Shown here in pieces: positions 1-9,068 of a stretch of 64,000 nucleotides of DNA (the first letter of the stretch is position 1; each line of letters begins with the position of its first letter). Under the pieces are notes generated by a model that did not search any database, was not told the origin of the DNA, and saw nothing but the letters and a program-made list of their open reading frames with translations. The position numbers and the translations under genes were made by a program. Source of the DNA: G963663315 sp965116335 (GTDB lineage: Bacteria; Pseudomonadota; Gammaproteobacteria; Arenicellales; Poriferihabitantaceae); contig OZ220677.1 of assembly GCA_965116335.1 (NCBI GenBank), forward strand, positions 310,001-374,000, read 5' to 3'.

Positions 1-2052
1 TGGGTCGGAGCCCGGGACTTCCTGCAGGAAGCAGAAGTCGCAGCCGGTATGGTGCAGACCATTCTGAGCAAGACTCCCGAACTTGAACCCGCCGACATCG
101 GCCTGCTGATTCCCGATAGTTTCGAGTACACCACGGCGTTGGAGGATGCGTGTGCTCTGGGTGGCATCGCACTTTCGGGGTTGCCCGCGGAGCGCTGGTG
201 CCGTGATCTTGGTCATGAAGTTGTCTTCCATTTTCTGTATTGCCGGCAAAAGCCTGCGCCCGCCATGGCTTTGGCGATCTGCCTGTCATCGCCATTGATG
301 CCCTGGTCTCGTGAGGAAGGGGCGGTGCTGGCGCAAACGGTGATGGATGGTGATTATCGGTTGCGCCCGTTGTCCTCTACCAGTCGGGAAGGTCGAATCA
401 TGCTGAATTTATTGCGGGACGGTGATAGCAAGCCTGCCTCGTTAGCCAGGGCGCTGCTGGAGTTCGTGTCGTTGCTTCGAGGCGGTGAGGATATTGCCGG
501 GCACATCCAGCAGGCAAAGGCAGCGGTCGAACAGCTGAATGACGCACTGAAAGGCGCGGCCTTCGTTGATTGGGCGGGATTGCGTAGAACCGTGAGCCCG
601 AGATTCATTACCTCGGGTGAGTCACCCGACTTCAATCTCGAAGGCGTGACGGTGTGGCGAGAATCACAGGAGGGCTGGCGGTCCGTAAAGCACTTGATCG
701 TCCTGTGTTTCGCACAGGGGCATTACCCATCAGCCCTGGCCAGAGATCCGGTTTTCTCGGCTGACGATCTTGGCTCCATTCACGAGCTGACTGGTCTTGC
801 CGTCAGCTCGCCATCGGAAGCACTGGAAGACCGGCGTCTGCGCTTCAAACGGCAGTTGGGCGCTGTCGCCGAATCGGTGACCTTTCTCGTGCCACGCCGT
901 GACCCGAGAGGGGAAAAACAATCGCCTTCGGAAAGTCTGGTGTTCATGCACCAGTTGTTTACCGGCCCGGAGTCAGCTGATGAAAGGATCGTCGAGCTCG
1001 ATTCTGCAGATGATCGTGCACAGGTTGGACACATCGCTCTGGCTGCCCCTGCGCCTCCAGAATCACCGCGCACGCTTCACGCGGAAGACCTGAATTTTGA
1101 TCGTGACTTACTGACCCTGAGAGCCGACAAGGAAGGTCAGTTAAAGCCTGAATCGCCGAGCAGCCTGGAAACTCTGATGGTCTCAAGACTGGCTTGGCTG
1201 TTGCGCCGCCTCAAGGCAGAGCCTCTGCTGTGGGCGCCGGAGTCAGCGGCCCCGACCTTGTTGGGGACGCTTGCGCACAAGGTGTTCGAAGACCTGTTTA
1301 GCCCCGGGGAAATGCTGCCCGATTCAAGCGAGATTCCAGGACGTGTGGAAACCCTGCTGGACAATGCCATCCGACGACTGGCCCCTTTTCTCCGATCTTC
1401 CCAGTGGCAGGTAGAGCGGCGGCATTTCACAGCCGAGACCATCAAAGCCGCACAGGCCTGGCGCAATGTGCTGGACCGATTGAGCGCCGAGGTCCTCGCC
1501 AGTGAAGTCTGGCTGCAGGGACCCTGGTCCGGTATTCCTATTCATGGTCAGACCGATCTGCTTTTAGGCTTGCCCGGGGACCGGTTGCTGGTCGTGGACT
1601 ACAAACGCTCAAAGTCGACCAGTCGCCGACCACGCATGGAGAAAGGCTACGACTGTCAGGCAAACCTCTACCGGGCAATGCTGGAAAGTGGTGGCCCCAA
1701 ACATGATACAGGGGATGACACAGACCCAATGCTGCTGAGCAGGATTCGTAGTGCGGCCCAGACAGGGATCGTTTACTACATGATGAACGATCAGATTTCC
1801 CTGTCCGATTCGGTACTGTTGGAATCCGGTGCCGTCCCGGGTTGGCAGACGCTGGGAAACGATGTGGCAAGTCAGGCAATGGCGCTGATTCAGCAGCGGC
1901 TTTGCGAAGTCAGTGTCGGAGAGGTGCGACTGAATCGGGAGAGTGACGCCGAGTTTTTCGAAAAGCAGGCCGGGATAAAACCTTACGCCTTGAAAAACAG
2001 CCCGCTGATCGATTTGTTTACTGTGGCGGGCGAGTCGGAGGAAGCGCAATGA
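1..2052 (+). CDS. AddB-like PD-(D/E)XK nuclease subunit, 5' end outside window
   Basis: This is the 3' part of a recombination exonuclease subunit. The frame is open from base 1, so the gene starts upstream; the ATG at 49 is only the first one inside the window. The last 200 or so residues hold a RecB-type nuclease: a GQTDLLLG motif near residue 500 (counted from 49), then VVDYKRSK with the Asp-x-Lys pair near 517-519, then a Gln-bearing helix (CQANLYRAML). No P-loop is visible in the part present. It ends in an ATGA overlap with the UvrD-type helicase-nuclease downstream, so the two subunits are probably translationally coupled. In AddAB-type complexes such a pair resects double-strand breaks ahead of RecA. 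The nuclease fold and coupling are seen; the AddB assignment is from context. Confidence 0.82.
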   Translation, partial: WVGARDFLQEAEVAAGMVQTILSKTPELEPADIGLLIPDSFEYTTALEDACALGGIALSGLPAERWCRDLGHEVVFHFLYCRQKPAPAMALAICLSSPLMPWSREEGAVLAQTVMDGDYRLRPLSSTSREGRIMLNLLRDGDSKPASLARALLEFVSLLRGGEDIAGHIQQAKAAVEQLNDALKGAAFVDWAGLRRTVSPRFITSGESPDFNLEGVTVWRESQEGWRSVKHLIVLCFAQGHYPSALARDPVFSADDLGSIHELTGLAVSSPSEALEDRRLRFKRQLGAVAESVTFLVPRRDPRGEKQSPSESLVFMHQLFTGPESADERIVELDSADDRAQVGHIALAAPAPPESPRTLHAEDLNFDRDLLTLRADKEGQLKPESPSSLETLMVSRLAWLLRRLKAEPLLWAPESAAPTLLGTLAHKVFEDLFSPGEMLPDSSEIPGRVETLLDNAIRRLAPFLRSSQWQVERRHFTAETIKAAQAWRNVLDRLSAEVLASEVWLQGPWSGIPIHGQTDLLLGLPGDRLLVVDYKRSKSTSRRPRMEKGYDCQANLYRAMLESGGPKHDTGDDTDPMLLSRIRSAAQTGIVYYMMNDQISLSDSVLLESGAVPGWQTLGNDVASQAMALIQQRLCEVSVGEVRLNRESDAEFFEKQAGIKPYALKNSPLIDLFTVAGESEEAQ

Positions 2053-5000
2053 CTATGCCGACCTTGACTGTCATTCCAGCCGGCGCCGGTTCGGGCAAAA
2101 CCCACACGATCCAGCAGCAATTGGGAGACTGGGTACGAGACGGCCTGGTTGCACCGGAACGGATCGTTGCGGTGACCTTTACCGAAGCAGCTGCAGCCGA
2201 GTTGCGAGAACGTATCAGCGCTAAATTGCTTGCCATGGGACGAGCGGAAGATGCGCTGCGTCTCGACCAGGCTTATATCTCCACCATTCACGGTTTTGGA
2301 CTGCGGGTACTGACCGAGTTCGCCTTTGAGGCCGGTTCATCGCCTCATCCTCGACTGCTTAACGAAGATGAGAAAAATGACTTGATCCGCCTGGCCTTGT
2401 CGCGCACGAACAAGGCGGACGAGATCATGGCCAATCTCTCAGAACATGGTTACACTTATGACTTCGTCACCAAAAAAAGCACCGAGGATAGTTTCCGCGA
2501 CGACCTGCTGCATATCGTCGAACTGTTACGGTCGCTGGGCTGGCAGGACTACACCGATGTCTACGCCACCCAGGCTGCAGCATGGATCTCAGAACGTTAC
2601 GGGCCGACCTCGGATGGCGATGCGCTGAGTCATGCCCTGCGACGAAGCGTCGAAGTCTTACTCAAGACGTATCCAGAAAGCCTCGAATGGGAGTATGGAA
2701 CCAGTGCCACCTCAAAGAGGGCGTTTCTCAATGATTTCAAGAATCTGAATCGGGCTCTCGACGGGGATACCCTGGAGCGGGACTGGAAACTCTGGAAGAG
2801 CCTGCGTGAGCTGCGCCAGTCAAAGCGGGGAACCGAACTGCCGGAAATGTATGACAAATTGTCGTCCGCAGTTATGGCGACGGCAAACGAGTTACCGCAC
2901 CACCCTGGCCCGCTGGCGCAAGCGAATGCACACGTGCAGGCACTCTTGTCGACGGGACAGGAAGTGTTGGTCCACTACGACGAGGCCAAGCATGGGGCAG
3001 GTTTGGTGGATTACAGCGACATGATCGCTATGGCGGGTCAACTGCTCCGCTCGCGTCCCGATGTACTTCAGACGCTGGTACAGCGAGTGGACTGCCTGGT
3101 GGTCGACGAGTTCCAGGATACCAACCCGCTGCAATTCGCCTTGTTGTGGCAATTGAAAGAGGCCGGTGTCCCGACAATCGTGGTCGGCGATTTGAAGCAG
3201 GCTATCATGGGCTTCCAGGGAGCCGATCCCAGATTGTTCGATGCCCTGATCAGAAAACATCCAGAGGCATCTCAGCCGTTGACACAGAACTGGCGCTCAC
3301 AACCCCGGCTGATGGATTTCATCAATGCGCTTGGGCAGGGTCTGTTCGGCGAAGACTATGACGCATTGGAGCCACAGAGTAAGGATAGTCTCCTGGCGCC
3401 ACTCGATATAGTGTCATTCCCGGAGAAGGCCAGGAAGGGTCAGCACGCTATACGCGCTGTTGCCGTAGGCGAGCGTTTGAAGGCGTTGCTCGATGATAGT
3501 GACCAACAGATCAAGGATCGGCGAACGAATAAACCCCGGCGACTTCGTGGGGGTGATATCGCGGTACTTTGCCCGACTAACCCCATGTTGGGCACGTACG
3601 CTGAAGTACTGCGTGCGCAAGGACTGCGCGTACGGCTGCAAGCGGATGGCTGGTTCTCCTCGCGGGCCGTGCAGATTGCCTGGCACGCATTGGCTTACCT
3701 GGCTAACCCAGCAGATCGCCACGCGGCAGTGTACCTGGCGGTGACCGAGCTGGGTTCCCTCAGTCTCCAGGACGCGTTGACCCAGCTGATGGATCAAGGC
3801 CGTATTGATGAGCCATTGCTTGCCAGGCTTGACCAACTGGCAGAGGGTGTGACCGAGCGGACCGTTTACGCGCTGGTCGCGGACATAATCCACGCCTTGG
3901 GCCTGTTCGATGTGGTGGCACTCTGGTCAGATGGGGAGCAGGCTCGCGCGAACCTGTTGCGTCTGCTGGCGGAAGCCGGCGAGTTCATGGATGCTAACCG
4001 CGAAGCACTGGCTAGCGGTGGTTTTCACGGTTCCGGGATTCAAACCTTCCTGGCCTGGATAGCTACCAGAGTAGAGGAAAAGGATGGCGACAAGCAGCCA
4101 GACCCCCGGGTACTCGATGAAAACGCGATCGTGCTCACGACCTGGCATGGCTCCAAGGGGCGGGAATGGCCGGTGGTCGCGGTTTGTGGACTCGATCGGG
4201 ATATCAAGGTGCGGTTACCCAACGTCAAACTGGGTTACAAATCCTTCGACGAATTGTCGCGATTGCTCGAACATGCCCGGATCGAATATACCCCGGTATT
4301 CGCTGCTTCGGAAACCAACGATCGGTTTCTGAGCGAGCTCCAGGACGACGAGGAAACCGGGGCACGACGGCTATTGTACGTTGCGCTAACACGGGCCAGG
4401 GACAAAATGATCCTGGAGTGGCCGTGCTATCTTGCGCAGAGAGAAAACCCGAAGACTACCTGTTGGTCAATTTTGGCGGAAGAATGTGACATCACTTTGG
4501 AAGGGGGAAATATCCGGGCCGGTGAACAGAGATTTCCCTGTGCTGTTTTCGAGGGACCGGCTGAGTTCCCGGATGACCTCGACATCGGCGCTGTTGCGGA
4601 GGATTCGGAATTGCAGGTCACGGGTCGACGCGCGATCCAGGCTGGCGCACTCCCTCGAACGCTCACCCCGGACAGCCGAGCGCCCTCAACAACGAAAGGG
4701 GTTGCCGATGAGCAGGCCAGGGCAGGTTTGATTGTTGAGCGGTACGGTGCAGGATTAGAGATTGATGTCGGTCTGACAGGGATGGGTTTCGGAACCTTTA
4801 TTCACCGATGCTTTGAGGTATTGGGAGCGAAACCCGACCTCAAGGAGAGAATCCCCCGGATTACCGGCGTGGAAATCGGGCCGGATGAACTGGAAAAGAT
4901 CACGGTTGCTGTGGGGCAATTCGAGTCCTGGTTGGCAGATCACCTTAACGGTATCCCGGTGCTGCGGGAGCAACCAATCCTGGCGCTGGACGAGCAGGGA

Positions 5001-5222
5001 ACCGTCGTATCCGGAACGGTCGACCTGATTGTGGAAACGGAGGAATGTCTCTGGGTGATCGACCATAAATCCGATCAGGTCGATGATCCGGAGGCGGCGT
5101 TTATCAATTACAAACCACAACTTGAGTCTTACGCCAATGCTCTCACCAACGCTGGCAAGCAGGTATTGGGCACGGGGATTAACTGGGTACGGCGTGGTGA
5201 AGTGGTGCTCTCACGCGCGTAG
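2049..5222 (+). CDS. AddA-like UvrD/Rep helicase with C-terminal nuclease domain
   Basis: Superfamily 1A helicase of 1057 residues with the usual motif order: Walker A AGAGSGKT (residues 11-18), Walker B LVVDEFQDTNP (about 350-360), motif III GDLKQAIMGFQGAD, motif IV QNWRSQP (about 412), motif V HGSKGREWPV (about 700) and motif VI LLYVALTRARDK (about 775). The C-terminus carries a RecB-family nuclease: FGTFIHRCFEVLG, GTVDLIVE (about 990), WVIDHKSD (about 1003) and QLESYANAL (about 1023). Helicase plus nuclease in one chain next to a second nuclease subunit is the AddA arrangement; RecB would come with RecC and RecD, which are not here. The ATG overlaps the stop of the preceding gene. Likely role: ATP-driven unwinding and resection of broken DNA ends. 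Confidence 0.88.
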   Translation: MTMPTLTVIPAGAGSGKTHTIQQQLGDWVRDGLVAPERIVAVTFTEAAAAELRERISAKLLAMGRAEDALRLDQAYISTIHGFGLRVLTEFAFEAGSSPHPRLLNEDEKNDLIRLALSRTNKADEIMANLSEHGYTYDFVTKKSTEDSFRDDLLHIVELLRSLGWQDYTDVYATQAAAWISERYGPTSDGDALSHALRRSVEVLLKTYPESLEWEYGTSATSKRAFLNDFKNLNRALDGDTLERDWKLWKSLRELRQSKRGTELPEMYDKLSSAVMATANELPHHPGPLAQANAHVQALLSTGQEVLVHYDEAKHGAGLVDYSDMIAMAGQLLRSRPDVLQTLVQRVDCLVVDEFQDTNPLQFALLWQLKEAGVPTIVVGDLKQAIMGFQGADPRLFDALIRKHPEASQPLTQNWRSQPRLMDFINALGQGLFGEDYDALEPQSKDSLLAPLDIVSFPEKARKGQHAIRAVAVGERLKALLDDSDQQIKDRRTNKPRRLRGGDIAVLCPTNPMLGTYAEVLRAQGLRVRLQADGWFSSRAVQIAWHALAYLANPADRHAAVYLAVTELGSLSLQDALTQLMDQGRIDEPLLARLDQLAEGVTERTVYALVADIIHALGLFDVVALWSDGEQARANLLRLLAEAGEFMDANREALASGGFHGSGIQTFLAWIATRVEEKDGDKQPDPRVLDENAIVLTTWHGSKGREWPVVAVCGLDRDIKVRLPNVKLGYKSFDELSRLLEHARIEYTPVFAASETNDRFLSELQDDEETGARRLLYVALTRARDKMILEWPCYLAQRENPKTTCWSILAEECDITLEGGNIRAGEQRFPCAVFEGPAEFPDDLDIGAVAEDSELQVTGRRAIQAGALPRTLTPDSRAPSTTKGVADEQARAGLIVERYGAGLEIDVGLTGMGFGTFIHRCFEVLGAKPDLKERIPRITGVEIGPDELEKITVAVGQFESWLADHLNGIPVLREQPILALDEQGTVVSGTVDLIVETEECLWVIDHKSDQVDDPEAAFINYKPQLESYANALTNAGKQVLGTGINWVRRGEVVLSRA

Positions 5223-5261
5223 ATTTTATAAAGACATTTGGTATAGAACTCATATCTCGTA

Positions 5262-5312
5262 CCGCAGACCGGGGAGTCAAATCGTGCGAAGCGGATTTGG
5301 TGGGGGGTTGTT
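5262..5312. repeat. Family C-like repeat, 3' flank of ATPase-nuclease copy 1
   Basis: Carries GGGGAGTCAAATCGTGCGAA and GCGGATTTGGTGGGGGG, a variant of the family C repeat. Nearly the same block lies downstream of the second ATPase-nuclease copy (7451-7502), so it belongs to the duplicated unit. Confidence 0.6.
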
Positions 5313-5313
5313 T

Positions 5314-6876
5314 TCAGGCCGGGATGATCTTCACTGCGGCCAGATTCCGGTCTTTGGCACTGAATGCTATGCCGATCAGGTGGATGGGTTGGTTTCGGCT
5401 GCGGTACTTGTCGGCATAACCTTTCTCCTGTATCTGTTCAATCGCCTGTTGTGCCGTATCCTCACTATTGCTGTCTGTATCCGACATCTTGAACTCAAAT
5501 ACAAATACCTGACCGCCATGCAATACCACCATATCTGCCCGACCCCGGCTGGTGGAATCCTCTACCCGAAGGGTAAGACCAATCGTACAAAAGCAGGCAT
5601 ATAACATCCCCGCATACCATGCTTCATATCGAGCCGGACTCTGAGTACCCTGCCACTGATACGGAATCCCGGCGAAGAATGATTGTAGATGCTCCGTGAA
5701 TCCATCGAAGTCATTGGCAACCAGCAGACGCGCCAGTTCATCGCCCTGATCTGCTGTTTCGATTCTGCGTCCTGTGATATAACCGAGTAATCCATGATTC
5801 AGACTCTGTCGTACCTCGAAGTTCGGATAATCCAGCGTGTAGAGAGTTCGTGCACCGCGTCTCTCCTTTCCCGTAATCGTCAAATAACCGGTCTGAAACA
5901 ACAGGGCATCAATGGTGATGTCATCCACATCGAACTTTGATAACTCGGCGGCGTTCGTCGTCCGATTCTCCAGTTCCAGTGGACTGACTTCCCGCTCTAC
6001 CATCATACGGAACAAGAAGGTTGGGGAACCGGTCTCGAACCAATGCGCCTCGAACTGGTGACTATTGAACAACAGCAACAGATCAAATGGATTATAGAGT
6101 TTCTCTTCTCCGAGCCAGTGATAGCCGTTATACCATTTACGGATTTGATCCCGGTCAAGACCGGGCAGTTCCGGGGCGAATACAGTATCGAGGTCTCTGT
6201 CGGTATAGCCGCAAATAGTGGCATATCTCGGATCCAGACTGATATTCAGGAGGTTGTTGAGACCGGAGAACAAGCTCACTTTCGAGAACATACTGATGCC
6301 GGTGACGAAGACGAAACGGACATCCCGGGCACTGTCCTTGATGATGCCGTAGAAGCCTCTCAGGTAATCCCGATTGGCTCTGGCCATTTCCGGGTTATCC
6401 AGTACATCCAGGATGGGCTTGTCGTATTCGTCTACCAGTACTACAGCCTGTTGACCAGTGGCCCGGTGCAGGCGGTGCAGAAGTGAGCGCAGGCGTTCCG
6501 GGGCTGAGTCGGGTTGCACTGACTCCAGACCGGCATCCTGCTCAATCATCGTCAGTTGGTTTCCGATACTGGTGGCGAGGTCGCCCGGTTCGTTGTACTT
6601 GCCACCAAAGCTCAATCGCACCACGGGATACTTGACTGACCAGTCCCAGTGTTGATGGATATGCAACCCCTGAAACAGGGCTTCGTTGCCCTCGAACAGT
6701 TCCTGTAATGTATCGATCAACAGACTCTTGCCGAATCGACGTGGGCGAGACAGGAAATAGAAACTGCCCATTTCGACCAGTCGCTGGATATGTGGCGTCT
6801 TGTCGACATAGTAGCAGTCCTGTTCCCGAATGGCGCGGAAGGACTGGATACCGATGGGGAGTTTATGGCGATTCAT
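5314..6876 (-). CDS. AAA-ATPase-like / PD-(D/E)XK nuclease protein (copy 1)
   Basis: A protein of 520 residues of the large family pairing an N-terminal AAA-like ATPase (PF09820 type) with a C-terminal PD-(D/E)XK nuclease-like domain (PF08011 type). The start is set at MNRHKLPIGIQSF; the frame runs 20 codons further up but that part is not conserved in copy 3. Seen: P-loop RPRRFGKSLL (Lys near 50), Walker B-like VVLVDEYDKPILDVL (near 150), and nuclease core RGRADMVVL then FVFEFKM (Asp near 447, Glu-x-Lys near 459-461). The biological role of the family is not settled; mobility, defence and regulatory roles have been proposed. A close copy follows at 7503-9068 and a diverged one lies at 35279-36865. 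Homology to the second copy includes both flanks, indicating segmental duplication. Confidence 0.85.
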   Translation of the reverse strand: MNRHKLPIGIQSFRAIREQDCYYVDKTPHIQRLVEMGSFYFLSRPRRFGKSLLIDTLQELFEGNEALFQGLHIHQHWDWSVKYPVVRLSFGGKYNEPGDLATSIGNQLTMIEQDAGLESVQPDSAPERLRSLLHRLHRATGQQAVVLVDEYDKPILDVLDNPEMARANRDYLRGFYGIIKDSARDVRFVFVTGISMFSKVSLFSGLNNLLNISLDPRYATICGYTDRDLDTVFAPELPGLDRDQIRKWYNGYHWLGEEKLYNPFDLLLLFNSHQFEAHWFETGSPTFLFRMMVEREVSPLELENRTTNAAELSKFDVDDITIDALLFQTGYLTITGKERRGARTLYTLDYPNFEVRQSLNHGLLGYITGRRIETADQGDELARLLVANDFDGFTEHLQSFFAGIPYQWQGTQSPARYEAWYAGMLYACFCTIGLTLRVEDSTSRGRADMVVLHGGQVFVFEFKMSDTDSNSEDTAQQAIEQIQEKGYADKYRSRNQPIHLIGIAFSAKDRNLAAVKIIPA

Positions 6877-6987
6877 TATCCGTGTTCTTTTGAGGAAGGT
6901 TTCAGCCATCATGCCAGCCAACAGGATTATGTGCAAGTGCGATAAGCGTCCCCCCCGTTCGGAGACGGTGGCAGGCGGATTTAACGA

Positions 6988-7184
6988 CTAGCTAGGGCCA
7001 CCATAAAGGGTTTCAAATGAATTAAAATTCGAACCGCCAGCCGTTTGTTCCCCGAGACTCAACTCGCGTATGGAGGGCGTGGACCACGGCTGTTTGTGGG
7101 AATCACCTGTGTCGGGGGGGGGGGCGACATCACGGAATTTGTTGCCGGTTGAACGGCTGTATCCTGTCCGGCCTTCTGCTTCAT
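6988..7184 (-). CDS. Lasso-peptide-like RiPP precursor, frame broken at a poly-C tract
   Basis: The ATG at 7184 (ATG AAG CAG AAG) has a good ribosome site, AGAGAGG, nine bases upstream. It reads MKQKAGQDTAVQPATNSVMS and then enters 11 consecutive C (plus-strand G run 7114-7124). With 11 C the frame leaves the conserved one and stops soon after; with 12 or 9 it would continue as DTGDSHKQPWSTPSIREL, SLGEQTA, GGSNFNSFETLYGGPS and end in TAG. The second part resembles leaders recognised by RiPP recognition elements (W-x-T-P-x-I-x-x-L, as in paeninodin-type lasso precursors). Thr sits at -2 before a Gly, and Glu is the ninth residue of the putative 16-residue core, as needed for a Gly1-Glu9 macrolactam. 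No lasso cyclase or protease gene is in the window. The only start in the downstream frame is a TTG at 7227 without a ribosome site. The lasso reading is inference; the broken frame is seen. Confidence 0.5.
7114..7124. repeat. Poly-G/C homopolymer tract (11 bases)
   Basis: Eleven G on the plus strand, C in the sense of the small peptide gene. One more base would join the well-initiated 5' frame to the RiPP-like 3' frame. It is either a phase-variable tract or a sequencing error. Confidence 0.9.
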
Positions 7185-7280
7185 CTTGATTAACCTCTCT
7201 GGATTGTCGGGTCTTGGTGGAGAACAAGTGGATAGCCGTAGTGTAGCAGAACCATCCGGTGGATGTCGTGCGTAACGTTA

Positions 7281-7366
7281 TCGTAGGGGAGGGTCTTGTA
7301 CCCTCCCGCGAATGTTGGGACGGGTATCAACGATAGCGGGCACCCACAAGGGGCGCCCCTACGCAT
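7281..7366 (-). repeat. Family B dispersed repeat
   Basis: Full-length copy, inverted relative to those at 14370, 50279 and 52680. Ends TCGTAGGGG and CCCCTACG; internal hairpins GAGGGTCTTGTACCCTC and GGGGCGCCCC. It fills most of the gene-free stretch 7185-7502; the rest holds only the upstream region of the peptide gene and the 3' flank of ATPase-nuclease copy 2. Confidence 0.8.
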
Positions 7367-7450
7367 CGGTAATTACAGGTTCCTTACGGTTGTGGATTCT
7401 CGCTGATCAGGAGGGAAAGACGGATGGTTGGGGCGAGGAAATCACTCACC

Positions 7451-7502
7451 CCGCAGACCGGGGAGTCAAATCGTGCGAAGCGGATTTGGTGAGGGGTTGT
7501 TT
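7451..7502. repeat. Family C-like repeat, 3' flank of ATPase-nuclease copy 2
   Basis: Matches 5262-5312 with few changes, marking the downstream edge of the duplicated segment. Confidence 0.6.
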
Positions 7503-9068
7503 TCAAGCCGGGATGACTTTCACTGCGGCCAGATTCCGTTCTTTGGCACTGAACGCTATGCCGATCAGGTGGATGGGTTGGTTTTGGCTGCGGTACTTGT
7601 CGGCATAACCCTTCTCCTGTATCTGTTCAATCGCCTGTTGTGCCGTATCCTCACTATTGCTGTCTGTATCCGACATCTTGAACTCAAATACGAATACCTG
7701 ATCTCTATGCAATACCACCATATCTGCCCGACCCCGGCTACTGGAATCCTCTACCCGAAGGGTAAGACCAATCGTACAAAAGCAGGCATATAACATCCCC
7801 GCATACCAGGCTTCATATCGAGCCGGACTCCGGGTGGACTGCCACTGATACGGAATCCCGGCGAAGAAGGATTGCAGATGCTCCGTGAATCCATCGAAGT
7901 CATTGGCAACCAGCAGACGCGCCAATGCCTTGCCATTCTCCGATACTTCACGTCCCTGTCTGCCCAGATAGCCCAATAGTCCCTGATTCAGACTCTGTCG
8001 TACCTCGAAGTTCGGGTAATCCAGTGTATAGAAGGTCTGGGCACCATCCCATTCTCGTTCGGTAATCGTCAAGTAGCCGGTCTGGAACAACAGGGCATCA
8101 ATGGTGATGTCATCCACGTCGAATTTTGATAATTCGACAACGTTCGTCGTCCGATTCTCCAGTTCCATCGGGTTGACTTCCCGCTCTACCATTATACGGA
8201 ACAAGAAGGTTGGGGAACCGGTCTCAAACCAGTGTGCCTCGAACTGGCGTTTGCGGAACAACAGCAACAGATCAAATGGATTGTACAGTTTCTCCTCTCC
8301 GAGCCAGTGATAGCCGTTATACCATTTACGGATTTCATCGCGGTCAAGACCGGGTAACTCCGGGGCGAATACAGTATCAAGGTCTTTGTCGGTATAGCCG
8401 CAGATCGTAGCAAACTCTGGATCCAGGCTGATATTGTCCAGGTTGTTGAGGCCGGAGAACAAACTCACTTTCGAGAACATACTGATGCCGGTAACGAAGA
8501 CGAAGCGGACATCCCGGGCACTGTCCTTGATGATGCCGTAGAAGCCACGCAGGTAATCGCGGTTGGATTTAGCCATTTCCGGGTTATCCAGTACATCCAG
8601 AATGGGCTTATCGTATTCGTCTACCAGTACTACAGCCTGTTGACCAGTGGCATGGTTCAGGCGATTCAGAATATCCCGCAAGCGTTCCGGGCCTGAGTCG
8701 GGTGATTGCACCGGGTCAAGACCGGCATTTCGCTCAATCATCGTCAGTTGGTTTTCGATGCTGATGGCGAGGTCGCCCGGTTCGTTGTACTTGCCACCAA
8801 AGCTCAATCGCACCACGGGATGTTTGACCGACCAGTCCCAGTGTTGATGGATATGCAACCCCTGAAAAAGTGCCTCATTGCCCTCGAACAGTTCCTGTAA
8901 TGTATCGATCAGCAGACTCTTGCCGAATCGGCGTGGGCGAGACAGGAAATAGAAACTGCCCATTTCGATCAGCCGCTGGATGTGTGGCGTCTTGTCGACG
9001 TAGTAGCAGTCCTGTTCCCGAATGGCGCGGAAGGACTGGATACCGATGGGGAGTTTATGGCGAATCAT
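7503..9068 (-). CDS. AAA-ATPase-like / PD-(D/E)XK nuclease protein (copy 2)
   Basis: A protein of 521 residues, close to identical with the gene at 5314-6876 over most of its length. Start taken at MIRHKLPIGIQSF, matching copy 1. The frame continues 123 codons upstream, but that part translates dispersed repeats (PSFPRRRESTT and the family B element) and is not protein-like. Conserved elements: RPRRFGKSLL P-loop, VVLVDEYDKP, and the GRADMVVLH / FVFEFKM nuclease core. Differences from copy 1 cluster around residues 350-400 (for example LLGYLGRQGREVSENGKAL against LLGYITGRRIETADQGDEL), in the region before the nuclease. Such local divergence within an otherwise conserved pair suggests gene conversion or selection on that segment. 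No inverted repeats or transposase flank the pair. Confidence 0.85.
   Translation of the reverse strand: MIRHKLPIGIQSFRAIREQDCYYVDKTPHIQRLIEMGSFYFLSRPRRFGKSLLIDTLQELFEGNEALFQGLHIHQHWDWSVKHPVVRLSFGGKYNEPGDLAISIENQLTMIERNAGLDPVQSPDSGPERLRDILNRLNHATGQQAVVLVDEYDKPILDVLDNPEMAKSNRDYLRGFYGIIKDSARDVRFVFVTGISMFSKVSLFSGLNNLDNISLDPEFATICGYTDKDLDTVFAPELPGLDRDEIRKWYNGYHWLGEEKLYNPFDLLLLFRKRQFEAHWFETGSPTFLFRIMVEREVNPMELENRTTNVVELSKFDVDDITIDALLFQTGYLTITEREWDGAQTFYTLDYPNFEVRQSLNQGLLGYLGRQGREVSENGKALARLLVANDFDGFTEHLQSFFAGIPYQWQSTRSPARYEAWYAGMLYACFCTIGLTLRVEDSSSRGRADMVVLHRDQVFVFEFKMSDTDSNSEDTAQQAIEQIQEKGYADKYRSQNQPIHLIGIAFSAKERNLAAVKVIPA

Noticed and set aside
5083..5604. Open frame of 173 codons across the end of the AddA-like gene
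   Set aside because: It joins the 3' end of the helicase in another frame, a family C repeat, and antisense of the ATPase-nuclease. Not protein-like.
6988..7227. Reading the small peptide gene as a simple 79-codon gene from the TTG at 7227
   Set aside because: No ribosome site precedes that TTG, while the ATG at 7184 in the neighbouring frame has a good one. The poly-C tract explains the offset better.
5314..9068. The duplicated ATPase-nuclease pair as an insertion sequence
   Set aside because: No terminal inverted repeats, target duplications or transposase fold. The duplication ends are marked by repeats only.
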